Source of the DNA: Pseudopithomyces maydicus
Lineage: Eukaryota; Ascomycota; Dothideomycetes; Pleosporales; Didymosphaeriaceae
Direction: 5' to 3'
Assembly (NCBI GenBank): GCA_026873275.1
Contig: JANTUC010000016.1
Location: forward strand, 1,240,001 to 1,304,000
DNA length: 64,000 nucleotides
The stretch's first letter is position 1. Each line of letters starts with the position of its first letter. The notes under the pieces are model-generated. The model was not told the origin of the DNA. It ran no database searches and saw nothing but the letters and a program-made list of their open reading frames with translations. The translations under genes were made by a program, and so were the position numbers. Positions 21,973-33,198 of this stretch are shown here, piece after piece.

Positions 21973-24900
21973 ATTGATGCGTCATCATACATAGCCCAAG
22001 GTATATATGCCGCAGCTTCCAAGTAAGTAAATGCACCAACAAATCCGATTTCGACGCGATCGAGTGAATGCAATTATTCCATACAACACCTCGAGAGGTT
22101 CATGGGGCCAATGAGTAGGATGAGAAAAGTCTTTTGGTATGATGGAATTGTTCTTTTATCGTTGAACCACGAGTGTGGCGCAATACGAGGTTGGCGTCGC
22201 TGTGCCACCTTCTGTCGCTTCAGCCTGGCGGTCACACTGGGTGCACCCAAATGCGCAGTCTACTGCACGCCTAGGGCATGTGTAGTCTGGACAAAAATCA
22301 CACATATCGTTACTAAACTCATACGAACCTGAAACCTCACCACAAAGACAGGCACTGTATCCCGTTCTATAACAGACCAATCACTGCAAGTGATCATGGG
22401 CTGCAGATTGGGTGGGAAAGATTTCGTGCCATGTAGAGAGACCCATGTCTATCTTCAGCGGTTCTCATCGGTTCAAGATCGAGATGCACGCAATCAATGA
22501 ACTATTGCCGGACTTGGACTGTGTCCTATGGGAATAAGTAAGGACGCATGTCAGCAGTCTCAGCTGGGCTTGTAAATTTCAAAGGTAAATGCGCGGACAA
22601 GCAGCGAATCGAGTCATCCTAGATGGCATGGGCGCGATTGGGCATCATCAGTTCGGCTGTCCGTCATCGAACTATACAATAAAGTAGTCGATCTGTGCAA
22701 GCGACAAGAATAGGAAGCTGCCGGCAGACAATGCAGCCTGGTAGCGGAGTGCAATATGGCGCCGATGCACGTATATGCATGAACGCGAGGGATCACCCCA
22801 AGGCATGGTAGAATAAAGTTGCGCGATGACACTAACCATGTTAGGTGTGCTCAGAAAGACGGGAACTTTTCGAGCCCTTGCAGATGCTGCATGTGGGATT
22901 GGCGGCTCTGGGCGGCGAACGTCAACTACTGGCGACTTGCCAGAGAAGGATGTCTGGTCAGGCAGCGTTACGAAAAGCGACAAGTGAGCAGGCCCTGCGA
23001 CATAGTTGGAGCGGGTGGCTGACAGTGTCGGTGTACGGGGCGCTTGATTGGCGTTGGGGCAAACGATCGGAAATGCCGTACCTGGCTAAAGTAGTAGTGG
23101 ATGTCAGAGTGTAATGCGTCTTACAAACCGTGGGATGCAGTTACGTCGGTTGAGGTGGCAGGCCTTGAGAACAAGAAGTCGGCGACGAGGGCAAGCGGAA
23201 GAGTGTCCTTGTGGCGCAAACAGCTGGCCTCAGGTTTGGGTCCAAAGTCACTGGGATCAGATGTTTCCAGAGCACGTTGACGACTGACTCGATTTGAAAG
23301 GTTCCCGCAGCCATGGATGCTTGTCGTTTCATCTGGCGGGTAGTGGGACGGTGCCAATATGATGCTGAGGTTGCGCAGCGATTGCCGTGCGCATGTAGCC
23401 GAGAAGGGCACGGCATGTGATGGTTTGCAACGCGACGTAGCTTTTCGTGACCGCATGATGGCCGACGGCCAGTGTGGGCGGCGGCGAGTGCAAGCGAGGG
23501 CGGCGAGAGGGGAGCTCCAGCGCAGAGGACATGCACGCAATAGTCCTGCACCGACAGCGGCACCAGGTATGTTGGGGTCTGCAAGGCTCCAGACTGGGTG
23601 GAGGCATGGAGGCCGTCAGCATTTTGAAGCAGTCTCGGACGGATGACTGTGTCTGGGAGTTTGGAGGTGTTGGTGGGCGAGGGAGGAGGCGGAGGGCAGG
23701 CGCCAATGGGTGTGGGCGGGAAGGCGTGGGGGCGCATTATCACAAGCCCGCGATAAGAGAGTCGACGAGTCCGGCCATCTGGTTGCAGATAAGCAGGGTG
23801 GCCGGGGTGGTTTTGCCAGTGGTTGAGGCACCTGGGCTGGGCGCAAGCTGGGCAGCCTCCTCGCACGTGTGGTCACTGTGGTCACTGTGGTGTTTGCCAT
23901 GACAGCGAAGATGGTGTCGACAGAAGAGCCAGACGCGTCGGGGCAGGCGCGCGGGTGGGATGGTTCCTGCTGGCGGCGGGGCGGCGTGGAGCCGCGGGCG
24001 TGCTGGCCACGGCGCCGTTGCCAGCGCTGGTGGAGCCGGGCGGTGGAGGTGCTGCTGTTGCGCGGTCGTCGAGCTCCATGGCGACATAGATACAGGAGAT
24101 AGTTGCAGACTGCAGTCAACAACACGCACCCAGGCCGGTGTGACGAGGGAGTGCGGCTGGGTGCAGTCGCCCCTGCCGTGTGGTGCGGCCGCTCCTGCGC
24201 TGCGCTGCGCTGGCTCGACGAGGATCGCGGCTTCCCTGCATCCTCTCGTGGCGCTTGCCAAATCAGCGGCGGCGCCTGCCTCCCCACGCCCTTATCGTGC
24301 TTGGCGGGCAGCGGCGATCCGCCGTGCCTCGTCCTCAGCACATCAAACCGCCATCATGGCAGGGCGGCCAGGGCGAAGCACCAGAGCTCGCCGCCAGGCC
24401 TGCTTTTCTCCCACCACCCCCCCAGCCCAGCCCAGCGCGGGTGCCCGGGGGCTAGTCTGGCCTAGCAGGAACCAGTCCCAGTCTCCGCTGCCCCCCATCA
24501 CTGCCCATGCCGCCACACATGTATTCCAAAAACCTTCGGCCCACCCACCGTCGCACACAATCCACTCTCTCCTTTTGGCTGTGCGACCGCCGACCTGCCC
24601 TGCCGCCTCCGGATGCTCCCGCGCGCACCGGCCCCGTGGTCGTGACGGCCCCCTCTTATCTGCTGCCCCAGCTTCACCACCCCTACGCACCCCTACGCAC
24701 CCCTACGCACTCTTATCCACCATATATACCGCCCACTCCACCCCCCGCTGACACACTCCTGACAGCCCCTTGGCCTACACGTCAAACGGCTCAGCCCTTC
24801 ATTTTGATCTCCCAGAACCCCCAGACCCCACACGAGGGCCTTCGATGAACTCCCTGTTTGCCCTGCAAAAAGCACACCACGGCCGTGTCACCAGGCCCTC

Positions 24901-25156
24901 CCCTGATGTTCAATAACAACCACCACAACTATCTCGTGCCCGTGAAGCCCGCATCCAGGAACGACCCGCGCATCCCTCCCACCCAGGACACCCAGCTCCC
25001 CGCGGAGAATGCAGCTTCATCCTGCCCAAGGCTTCCACGGGCGGCGCACGGCAGCGGTGTTCGTGCCGCACCTTCTTTCCTGATTCTCTGGTGCGCTCGC
25101 AATGCGGCTGCGGACACCAGGCTTGGCACCACGAGCCTGAGCCCATCTCCACCGCC
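21973..25156. other. 3.2-kb gene-poor region upstream of the coiled-coil gene
   Basis: 21973-22900 is of mixed composition. 23100-24950 is GC-rich and has many open frames on both strands, but all are Pro/Arg/Ala/His-rich mirror frames without domain signatures. Three tandem CACCCCTACG units occur near 24678-24710. A minus-strand frame at 22156-22380 is unusually Cys-rich but lacks a clear start. The segment may be the long promoter and leader of the gene starting at 25157. Confidence 0.45.
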
Positions 25157-26580
25157 ATGGCAGACCAATATGAACTTATCGTGGCCGAACTCAAGTGGCT
25201 GCGGCAGGAAGTCAAAAAGCACGAGAACCTGGAGCAGCAGATGAAGCAGGAGCTGTTCAGGGAGCGCATGGCACGGGAAGAGCATTTCCGCACCTGGAAG
25301 GGGTCGAGGCCCGCATGTATAGCAACATGCAGCACCTCAAAGTACACATGGACGACAAGGTCGAGGCTGTGGTGGACAAGACGCAAGAGTTCAACGACCA
25401 GATGAAAGCGATGCAGGAGCGTCTGACCATGGTCGACGAAGTGACCATGGATCTCGAGAACAGGATGGACCGAGTGGAGCTCAACGGCGGCATGTCTCGG
25501 GAGGCAACGCCCGGAGCAGCAACTCCCAAGCCTCTGTTATCCACGCCCAAATCGGTGCCCCCCGTTCCTCAACTTCCTCTTCTCATGCAATCTCAGCATA
25601 TGTTGGGGCAATTGCCCATCCGTACCGACAAGAAGTACCCGTTGTCCTGGACTGCCCGTGTGATCTTTGTTCCCCGCAAGAGTCAGAAGTTTGCCTACGA
25701 TCCAGACAGCAATGGCTACAGGCGTTGTGCCACCCGCAAGTTGCAGCAAAACATGGACTTTCCGAGCCAGGACAGCTCGTGCTTTGCAAATCGTATCGAG
25801 ACCACATTCAAGGGCATCCTCCGTGGTCGGCCGTGGATGCCAATGACTGCCCATCGTCCTGCTGATGAGCCATTCGGGCGTATGGCGCTCACACTCCTGC
25901 CGCCAGACCTCGTCCACCGTGGCGTCTGGGACTATCCGTTCCTGGAGGACCACTGCATTGCGCACGACAAGATGCAAGGCGACATACTTTACATCACACT
26001 GCAGTTCGAGGATGTGACGTGGAATGAGATCCGCTTCCTGCCTGCCGTCCTCGGTGCCGACGACTCTTGCTGGAATCATGACGAAGAATTGGATGGCAAC
26101 GCCAAATACAAGAGTCTCGATTCGGAAATAATGTACGATTATCAGGACCCTCCACCTACCTATTCATCCCGAACTCACTCGATGGCGGACAGGGCGCCCT
26201 CGAAACTGGATGTCCTTGCCGATTCCGCCTCGATGCTGAGCCCCATCGAACGTGTGCAAACGCATTCCAGCCGCTACTCGTCGGAGCGCAGCAGCCTTCG
26301 CAGCTTCGAAACGGAAGACACGCGCAGCTACGAAGGCACCGAGGATGACGAGCATCGAGACAAGAAACCAAAGCTTAGGTCCAAGCACTCGATGCCCACG
26401 GTCAATGGCGCGGGCCACGTCACCGCGCCCATCTACGTGTCCGGCCGCTCAAAGCGCAAGATGCCGGTCCGCGAGAAAGGCCCAAAGGAGCCGCTGCACT
26501 TCAGCGTGTCCAACGTGACAAAGTGGCGTCCGAACCTGCTCCACCCTTCGTCCAAGGGCAAGGAAGCAATCCAGGAATGA
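25157..26580 (+). CDS. Coiled-coil protein with a conserved-looking central domain, frameshifted
   Basis: Not recognised by name. The ATG at 25157 (CCGCCATGG) opens a frame that encodes a charged coiled coil (ELKWLRQEVKKHENLEQQ). At about 25285-25295 the coding signal moves into the frame that runs to 26580. One extra C near 25287 would join them; no intron fits. The rest contains a second coiled coil (about residues 55-95), a Pro-rich linker, and a globular domain rich in Trp and aromatic residues (YPLSWTARVIFVPRKSQKF, LPPDLVHRGVWDYPFLED, DVTWNEIRFLPAVLG). A Ser-rich acidic region and a basic tail (GRSKRKMPVREK), possibly a nuclear localisation signal, follow. About 475 aa. The long upstream region and the tail suggest a regulatory protein, but that is inference. 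Confidence 0.7.
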
Positions 26581-27334
26581 ACTCAGCGCGCAATGTATCA
26601 CCATTTTTTAAACACTCATCTATATGTCTCTTTTGTCGACACGCGTTCAAGATCTCGGGTTATTACAGGTAAAGGCGTTTCAACGAAAAGCCTGGTCAGG
26701 ACGGGATACCCACATGGCGTTACACTGTATTCTTACCTTCTCCTCTCGTCGCTCGAGCGACATATTCTTTTATTAGCTTAGATTTCCTTCCTGTTGGTAT
26801 CTGGTAGAGCAGGACAGATTGGCAGGTAATGTTGGTACTCAATGCGGAACATGCACGTTGCGAGTATGTACCGCTGCCGCATATACGTGCATGCACGGCG
26901 GTCGGTCGATCAGTCAATCAATCAATCAATCAATATGGATATACACATACAGAAGCATACATATATACACATATGCAATAGCTCCCCACCCATCGCAAAC
27001 TGCCGCACGCGACACGTTGCTCTGTCCGTCCTGTCCAGCGTCGCATGTACAATGCGTATCTATCTACACGAGTACCTACCTACCTCCATCCACCCTCCAC
27101 ACTCACCCTTTCGCCCCGCGCCAGCGCTGCATCGCCCGCGAGCCATCCAAGTACGTAGATAACAGATACTTAAGTAGATACCCCAGCGCAGGGGCCTCCC
27201 CAGCTCGCCTCGCCTCACCTCTCCTCGGTACCTACCTAGCTACCTATCTAGCTACCTACACAGATAGATACAAGCCTTCTCCGCACCACGGAGCGCACTC
27301 CGTTGTGGAGCTGATAGATACGCATCTACCACGT

Positions 27335-27363
27335 GTACGGTACGGTACGGTACGGTACGGTAC
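27335..27363 (+). repeat. (GTACG)n array, left arm of an inverted pair
   Basis: About six tandem 5-bp units GTACG. The complementary array CCGTA lies about 210 bases downstream, so the two can pair as a stem. Confidence 0.8.
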
Positions 27364-27572
27364 ATACATACAGCTGAGCTGAGATGGCAGGTTTCGCACA
27401 ACAGGGAAGCGCCCCGTCGTTCGCCCTGCCCTACGTACATACACAGATACGATGTCGGAGCGTCGAGATAAGACGCGTTGGACGTGCGTGCGTGCGTGCG
27501 TGCGTCTGGTATCTATCTTGGCTTGGCGGCTGGGCGGCAAGGCAAAGCTGCGGCCGAGGATGGCACCGAGAC

Positions 27573-27595
27573 TGTACCGTACCGTACCGTACCGT
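27573..27595 (+). repeat. (CCGTA)n array, right arm of the inverted pair
   Basis: About four tandem units of TACCG, the reverse complement of the array at 27335-27363. Confidence 0.8.
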
Positions 27596-27814
27596 GACGG
27601 AGATGATACGTGTGTATGTAGATGTATATACATGCGGTGGATATCTATCGGGTACGTGTGTTTTGTACATGGGTGAGGGTTACATATATCCATGGATATA
27701 TGGATATGTACTGTATGTATGTACATACAGGCGTATGTATGTATGTATCTCGGATAAGAGCCGAAGCGAGTACATACTGTACCTATAGGCTATGTGCAGG
27801 GGAGGGGCTATGAC

Positions 27815-27862
27815 GGAGGTGACGGTGACGGCGACGGCGACGGCGACGGCGAGCGCGACGGC
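27815..27862 (+). repeat. (GGCGAC)n/(GGTGAC) hexanucleotide repeat
   Basis: Interrupted GACGGC hexamers in tandem; they could encode Asp-Gly repeats, but there is no surrounding gene. Confidence 0.75.
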
Positions 27863-28114
27863 GGGGCTTGGCGCTGTTATCCTGTCCTGTTCCTGTGTAG
27901 GTACCTACCTAGGCTAGGTAGGGCCGTTGCGCGTATGTATGTATGTATGTGTGTACCGGATGTAGATTTACCGGTTTGGGACGAGCAGCGCTGAGCGCAT
28001 ATATGTGTGTATGTATCTGTGTACATACCGTACTTATGTGGGATTGCCATCTTTCATATCAAGGTAGTACCGTAGCGACGCCAGATGGCTGACTGACTGA
28101 CTGACAGGGAGCCC

Positions 28115-28166
28115 GCAAGAAGGAAGGAAGGAAGGAAGGAAGGAGGGAAGGAAGGGAGGGAGGAAT
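28115..28166 (+). repeat. (GAAG)n/(GGGA)n microsatellite
   Basis: At least six tandem AAGG units followed by GGGA variants on a purine-only strand. Confidence 0.8.
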
Positions 28167-29605
28167 CACGTTGCTTTGCTGCCTCGCTTACGCAGGGCCA
28201 GCTATCCATCCATCAGCCATCAGCCATCCATCAGCCATTCAGCCATGGCCAGGCCGGCCAGCTGAACGGCGGGCGGGCGCGAGCGTTGCATCGAGCGTGT
28301 TCGAGAAGGCTCTGCGTTGGAATAAATACGAGGGGGTAAGCAGCCTGGGACTGCGCCGTAAGCCTGCCTGCTTGGGAGGGTGGAATGCCTGTTAGGGGAG
28401 GGAGGGAGGTGCCTGGTGGGAAGCTATGTATGTGTGTATACATATAGGGGGTATGCATGAGAGGGGGGTGATGGGGAGTCGTGCGAGATGTATATATGGG
28501 TGGATGGATGGATAGGGGGTTTTGTTCTACATGGTAAGGGGTGTCTGTCTACGGTATATGTATGTATACAGACACACACGCACTATATATATATCAGCGA
28601 CAAGTATACACATCGCGTCTTGATGCGATACGCATCTCCTTCTATTCTTTCCCCAATGCCCCGTTCAGGCCTCACGCTGGATACCCCTTCGCATCCTCCT
28701 CTCCCAGCTGCGCTTGGCGAAGCTCCAATCCGGCGGTCGAAACGCGGGGATTGCGGGAAACGGTTACCTCGACCAGACTCGTTCCAGGAAGGTCGCGTCG
28801 CCCACTGCCCTCCAACGCCGCTGTCTGCTACCACGCGAGTAAGACACATACAGTGTCTAATAAAAATACCAAGCTCGCCTCTGCTCTGCCTCCCGTGATC
28901 CCATCCATGCCCCCGGGTTGCCCGATCAAGACTCCCCGTCTCCCGCTCATGTCATGTCTTGCTTCCCTAGAGGTTCCTTATCGACGCCGACAGGGGGCTG
29001 GCGATCGCACGCCCGGAGATCCACTCACGGCCGCGAAACGTAATTCACCGCTTGCCGTCTAGTCACGCGCTCCTATCATCGCGCGCTGGGATGCAGGGTT
29101 GCATGCAACTGTTTGCCCGGTAACGGGTGCCGCTGTTGGGGCTTGAGGCGTGCGATGGCTCGGGAGCTGGTGCTGGCTTACCATCGTGCCGGCTTGGGAG
29201 CTAGATAGTCTGGCTGCTGGGTTGATAGAAACGTTACGTTGCAACGTGGGCGTGCCGGTGTGATGCGATACAAAGGCGGCCTTATATCCTTCTGATTATT
29301 ATCTTTTCGCTGATTCTCCGAGCGCGACCGCGGATTGCTCTTGACCGACCTGCGAGAGATTGATTGATTGCTCATCCATCCGACGACTTTGCTGTCGAAC
29401 GGGGGTTTTGTTCTGGCTGTCTGCCTACCTATTTCGTCTCGTTTCTGCGTCCAACGAGTACGTACATACCATACGTGGGACTGCACACATACGTTGCATA
29501 CCTACTGCACGCCACCGCGTATATATTCTTACGAGCGCCTCTCCCGCCCCCTCCGTGAGCTTGACGTCCACCGCGTAGGCTTAGCCAACCCCACACATAC
29601 ACACC

Positions 29606-31219
29606 ATGGCCGACACCACCAAGGCGACCGAGCCCGAGCTCGCGAAGAACGGCCTCGAGGTCACGGCCTCCAATTCCTCGTCCGATGCCCACAACCCCGT
29701 GCCGCTCGAGGGCCAGACAGAGCACCTGCCTTCCTTTGAGCACGAGAAGCGGCTCGCGCTGAAATTCGACGTCCGCATCTTGCCCATGCTGGCGCTCATG
29801 TACCTGTTCAATGCGCTCGACAAGGGGAATCTGGGGAACGCGAAGACGGATAAAATGGATGTGGATTTGCACTTTAAGCCCGGGCAGTACAATATCATGC
29901 TGAGCATCTTTTTTGTGCCGTATGTGCTGTTTGCGCCGCCGATTGCCATGCTGGGGAAGAGGATTGGGCCGCATAGGATGTTGCCGATTCTCATGTTCTG
30001 CTTTGGAAGCATGACGTTGCTGAGTGCGTCGGTGAAGAACTGGGGTGGAATGATGGCCTTGCGATGGTTTTTGGGTAAGTTGTTCTTTCTGGCCTCTCTT
30101 TGCATCTCACTCACGTGCTGGACGACATCACTGCACGAATCGCATACCAAAAACACGGACTAACGCACCCCAGGTATGGCGGAAGCCTCCTTCTTCCCCC
30201 TCGTCATCTACTACCTCACGACCTTCTACCGCCGCGGCGAGCTCGCCCGCCGCCTCGCCCTCTTCTACGCCGCGTCCAACATCGCCAACGCCTTCTCGGG
30301 CCTCCTCGCCTTCGGCGTCTTCCACATCAAGAACAACAAGCTCGAAGGCTGGCGCTACCTCTTCCTGATCGAGGGGTCGCTCACCGTGCTCTTCTCCTTC
30401 GTCGCCTACTGGTGGCTCCCCAAGTCGGCGTACGAAGCCAGCTTCCTGACCGAAGACGAAAAGAAGCTCGCCTTCACCCGCATCCAGATCGACTCGTCGG
30501 CCATCGTCGGCGAGAAATTCAACCTCAAGGACGCGCTCCAAATCTTCAAGCTGCCCTCCACCTACGGCTTCCTCCTCATCGAAATCTGCCTCGGCGTGCC
30601 CCTCCAGTCCGTCGGCCTCTTCATGCCGCAGATCATCGCCGCCCTCAAATACGACACCATCAAGACGAACCTGTACACCGTGGCCCCCAACTGCGTCGGC
30701 GCCGTCTTCCTGCTCATCCTGGCCTTCAGCTCGGACTTCGCGCGCATCCGCTTCCCCTTCATCGCCCTCGGCTTCTCCCTCACCTTCATCGGCTTCATCA
30801 TCTTCGCCTCCATCGACGTCCCCTCGCACCTATCCACCGCCTACTTCGCCGCCTTCATGATGGTGTGGGGCACCTCGGCGCCGTCCGTCCTGCTCTCCAC
30901 GTGGTACAACAACAACGTGGCGCACGAGGGGCGCCGCGTGACGCTGACCTCGGTCGGTGTCCCGCTTGCGAACCTCATGGGCGTCGTCTCGTCCAACATC
31001 TTCCGCGACGAGGACAAGCCCAAGTACGTGCCTGCGTTGGCGACGACGGCGGCGTTCGGCGCCACCGGGTGCTGCGCGGCGCTGCTGCTGGGTACGTACA
31101 TGGTGTTTGATAATCGGCGGAGGAACAAGGCGCAGGGGGTGAATCTCAGCGCGAGGGACGTGAGTACGGAGAAGTTGAGGGAGGGGCCGAATAGCCCTGA
31201 TTTTAGGTGGTTCTTATAA
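29606..31219 (+). CDS. MFS transporter, allantoate/nicotinate permease type (ACS family)
   Basis: Two exons, 29606-30074 and 30174-31219, separated by a 99-nt GTAAGT...CCAG intron within LG|G; 504 aa. The cytosolic N-terminus is followed by FDVRILPMLALMYLFNALDKGNLGNAK, the signature of the anion:cation symporter family (Dal5, Tna1, Vht1). About 12 membrane segments follow, with RWFLGMAEASFFPLVIYY at TM4 and GWRYLFLIEG at TM6, both diagnostic. The likely role is plasma-membrane uptake of a small organic acid or vitamin; the substrate cannot be told from sequence. Each exon starts with C-ending codons and ends with G-ending ones. Confidence 0.92.
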
Positions 31220-31409
31220 GGAGGGGAGACGGGCTTTTGTGCATTTTGTTTGGTATTGGGAAGGGAAGGGAAGGGAAGGGAAGGGGGTGAGGGGGCGAGG
31301 GGGTGAAGGGTGAGCTGTAGTGAGGTGTGGTGTGGTTGATAGATACCCTTTGGATAATGTATATGTGTATATTTGCTATCGGTCGTTATAAATATATATA
31401 CCACGATTT

Positions 31410-31683
31410 TTATAGTTCGAAGAAAAGTTCACGTCGCTCGACTGTGAGGTACGTGATGCCCATGGCCGCACACTGAATCCCTGTACGTATCCACAGATGG
31501 GTGTTACCCAGCTTTCGTCATTTTCGTGCTCTAACACACGTACGTAATCTCAGAGATGATGCCAAGCTGCGTGGAACGATCGGTCACCTACCAGGCCTGC
31601 GATAATGCCAAGAATTCCGATGCACCCTGTGAGACAGCGGTTAGTGTTAGGAATCGGTGTGAAGGAGGGGGTGAGGGGGGCAT
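31410..31683 (-). CDS. Putative small membrane protein, about 55 aa
   Basis: A low-confidence model. From the ATG at 31683 the frame encodes MPPSPPPSHRFLTLTAVSQG. One base out of frame, it continues GCIGILGIIAGLVG, a glycine-rich hydrophobic helix, to 31588. After a probable intron (31481-31587, acceptor ACAG) it ends GIQCAAMGITYLTVERREL and a stop at 31410. The join needs one extra G at a GGG run (31625-31627). Alternatively CCTAACACTAAC...CACAG at 31627-31650 is an intron end and exon 1 lies upstream. The ordered hydrophobic-then-charged pattern suggests a real micro-protein, perhaps organellar. No name is offered. Confidence 0.4.
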
Positions 31684-32135
31684 GTTTTAAAACGGTGTAA
31701 GAAGGTGGGATGAATGGATAGAGTGGCGTGAGGTTTTAGATGCTTAGTGGGATCTTTACAGGGTAGAGGGTTGGTAGTGGTGGGAGGGGTGGAGAGTGGG
31801 CTGATGGTTGGGGATGTGGGTGATTAAATTGCAGCAGGTATTGATGCAGCGTGCTGATATGACGTTATTCTTTGTACACAGGCAATTTGACGATAGTAGC
31901 GTGGGCGTGAAATTCGTTCATCCTCATTTTTTCATTTGGACGGTCGTGATGCCGTGGCCTGTCTAAATCCATTCGTTGTAGACTGTGCGTTCAAAACCCA
32001 ATTCCTCACACGCTGTTCCCCGCCAGAATCCATCCACCCAGCCGAACTCCGTGCTGTGCTAGCCGCAGGGCAAACCGGACCGATGCAAGTATGTCGAAGA
32101 CGCGCTCACGTGAGGAGGTGCGAGTTGAGAGACGT
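31684..32135. other. Intergenic
   Basis: Promoter side of the small putative gene and 3' flank of eS12. No coding frame seen. Confidence 0.4.
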
Positions 32136-32704
32136 CTACTGCTCGGTCTGGAAGTAGTTGAGAAGGATGCTGCGCTCCTGGGACTCCTCACCCCAGTCAC
32201 GGACGACAACGCAAGAGCAGTTGACGACCTTGCGGGGGTTGCCCTCACGGTCAATCTGGCCTGTCACACGAATTAGCCATGCGCCTGACCGCTTGTTCCG
32301 GGAATATACGTACAGAGACCGGCCCACTCGCCGAGCTGCTTGCCGTCAGGGACCTTGATGAGCGGGATCTTGTGCTCAGAGCAAAGGGCAACAACGAGCT
32401 TCTTGTAGGCCTCCTCCTCGCAAGCCTCGTTCAGGACGCACATGTGCGCCTGGCGGCGGTCGAGGGCCTTGGACGCCTCGCGGAGACCGCGGGCAAGACC
32501 GTCGTGGATGAGAGCGAGCTTGAGGACGCCCTTGAGGGCCTCGAGCACCGACATCTGGCCCTTTCCGGCGGCGGCATCGGCAGATACCTCGACCTCCTCG
32601 GCGGCGACGACGGACTGGTTGTCTTCTCCGTCCGACTGCGCAGCGGGTTAGCGGGCGTCATTGCCACGGGGGATGCGACTGGCGTGCGCGCGGGGGCGTA
32701 CCAT
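32136..32704 (-). CDS. RPS12: 40S ribosomal protein eS12 (RPS12)
   Basis: Three exons: 32702-32704, 32314-32635 and 32136-32260, giving 149 aa. Exon 1 is only the ATG; the donor GTACG follows at once and the acceptor GCGCAG leads to SDGEDNQSVVAAEE. The core is textbook eS12: MSVLEALKGVLKLALIHDGL, then the HMCVLNEACEEEAYKKLV and KIPLIKVPDGKQLGEWAGLC blocks, and the C-terminus ERSILLNYFQTEQ. eS12 is an L7Ae-fold protein of the small-subunit beak. The 53-nt intron splits a Cys codon. Translation must start across an intron junction, so the leader and the start codon belong to different exons from the body. Confidence 0.95.
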
Positions 32705-33198
32705 TGTGATGGCTGTGTTGTCGGCTTTCCTCGAAGATGGAATGGACTTAGTGATGAGTAGAAGTAGAAAAGTTCGCTCTCAATTTCACCACTTTGCGTG
32801 CGCGGAGCTTACCGCGTTAGCGAGCGGGGCTCGAAATCTTGGCGCATGACGTCACGTGATTCACGAGCGCCTGGGCCGGACGCGGACTGCTGTCATGGCA
32901 GCTATGTCAAACTAACAGTCAATCTAGTTTATATGCAATTCGTAGAAGCTTGATGCTGATGCTATATCATCACTTGGTGGATGGAATGCAATGATGTCCA
33001 CATTTTCATCGAGCACGGCCGTTTTCTCACCTCAAAGCTCTCAAGTGCTCGATGTCACTCTGGAGATGTCTAGTCTTCAATGCCCAACTTCCACAAAAAC
33101 AAAAGTTTCTCAAGGTACTTCCAGCTTATCCGAAGATGCACGTTCCTCCCTCAGAATCCCAAGCCCTCTCTCAAAAACTCTCAACTTCTCTAGCCAAC
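32705..33198. other. Intergenic; eS12 promoter and 3' flank of the Ras-like gene
   Basis: 494 bases, no coding frame recognised apart from short chance ORFs. Confidence 0.4.

Larger units (their letters stand above)
26581..29605. other. 3-kb microsatellite-rich intergenic region
   Basis: No gene seen. The region is packed with short tandem repeats: TCAA near 26913-26936, TACC/TAGC steps near 27070 and 27230-27265, TACGG arrays, GTGC near 27487-27504, ATGTATGT runs near 27710-27745 and 27933-27950, GGCGAC near 27815-27860, GAAG near 28118-28165, and CATCCATCAGC repeats near 28203-28245. Open frames are repetitive and lack protein character. Confidence 0.7.

Noticed and set aside
23141..24341. 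Long overlapping open frames on both strands in the GC-rich desert
   Set aside because: They are Pro/Arg/Ala/His-rich, mirror one another across strands, lack domains and have no supporting splice signals; this is expected in GC-rich DNA where stops are rare.
26581..29605. Microsatellite cluster considered as a CRISPR array or subtelomere
   Set aside because: Units are 4-6 bp without unique spacers, no TTAGGG arrays occur, and unique genes flank both sides.
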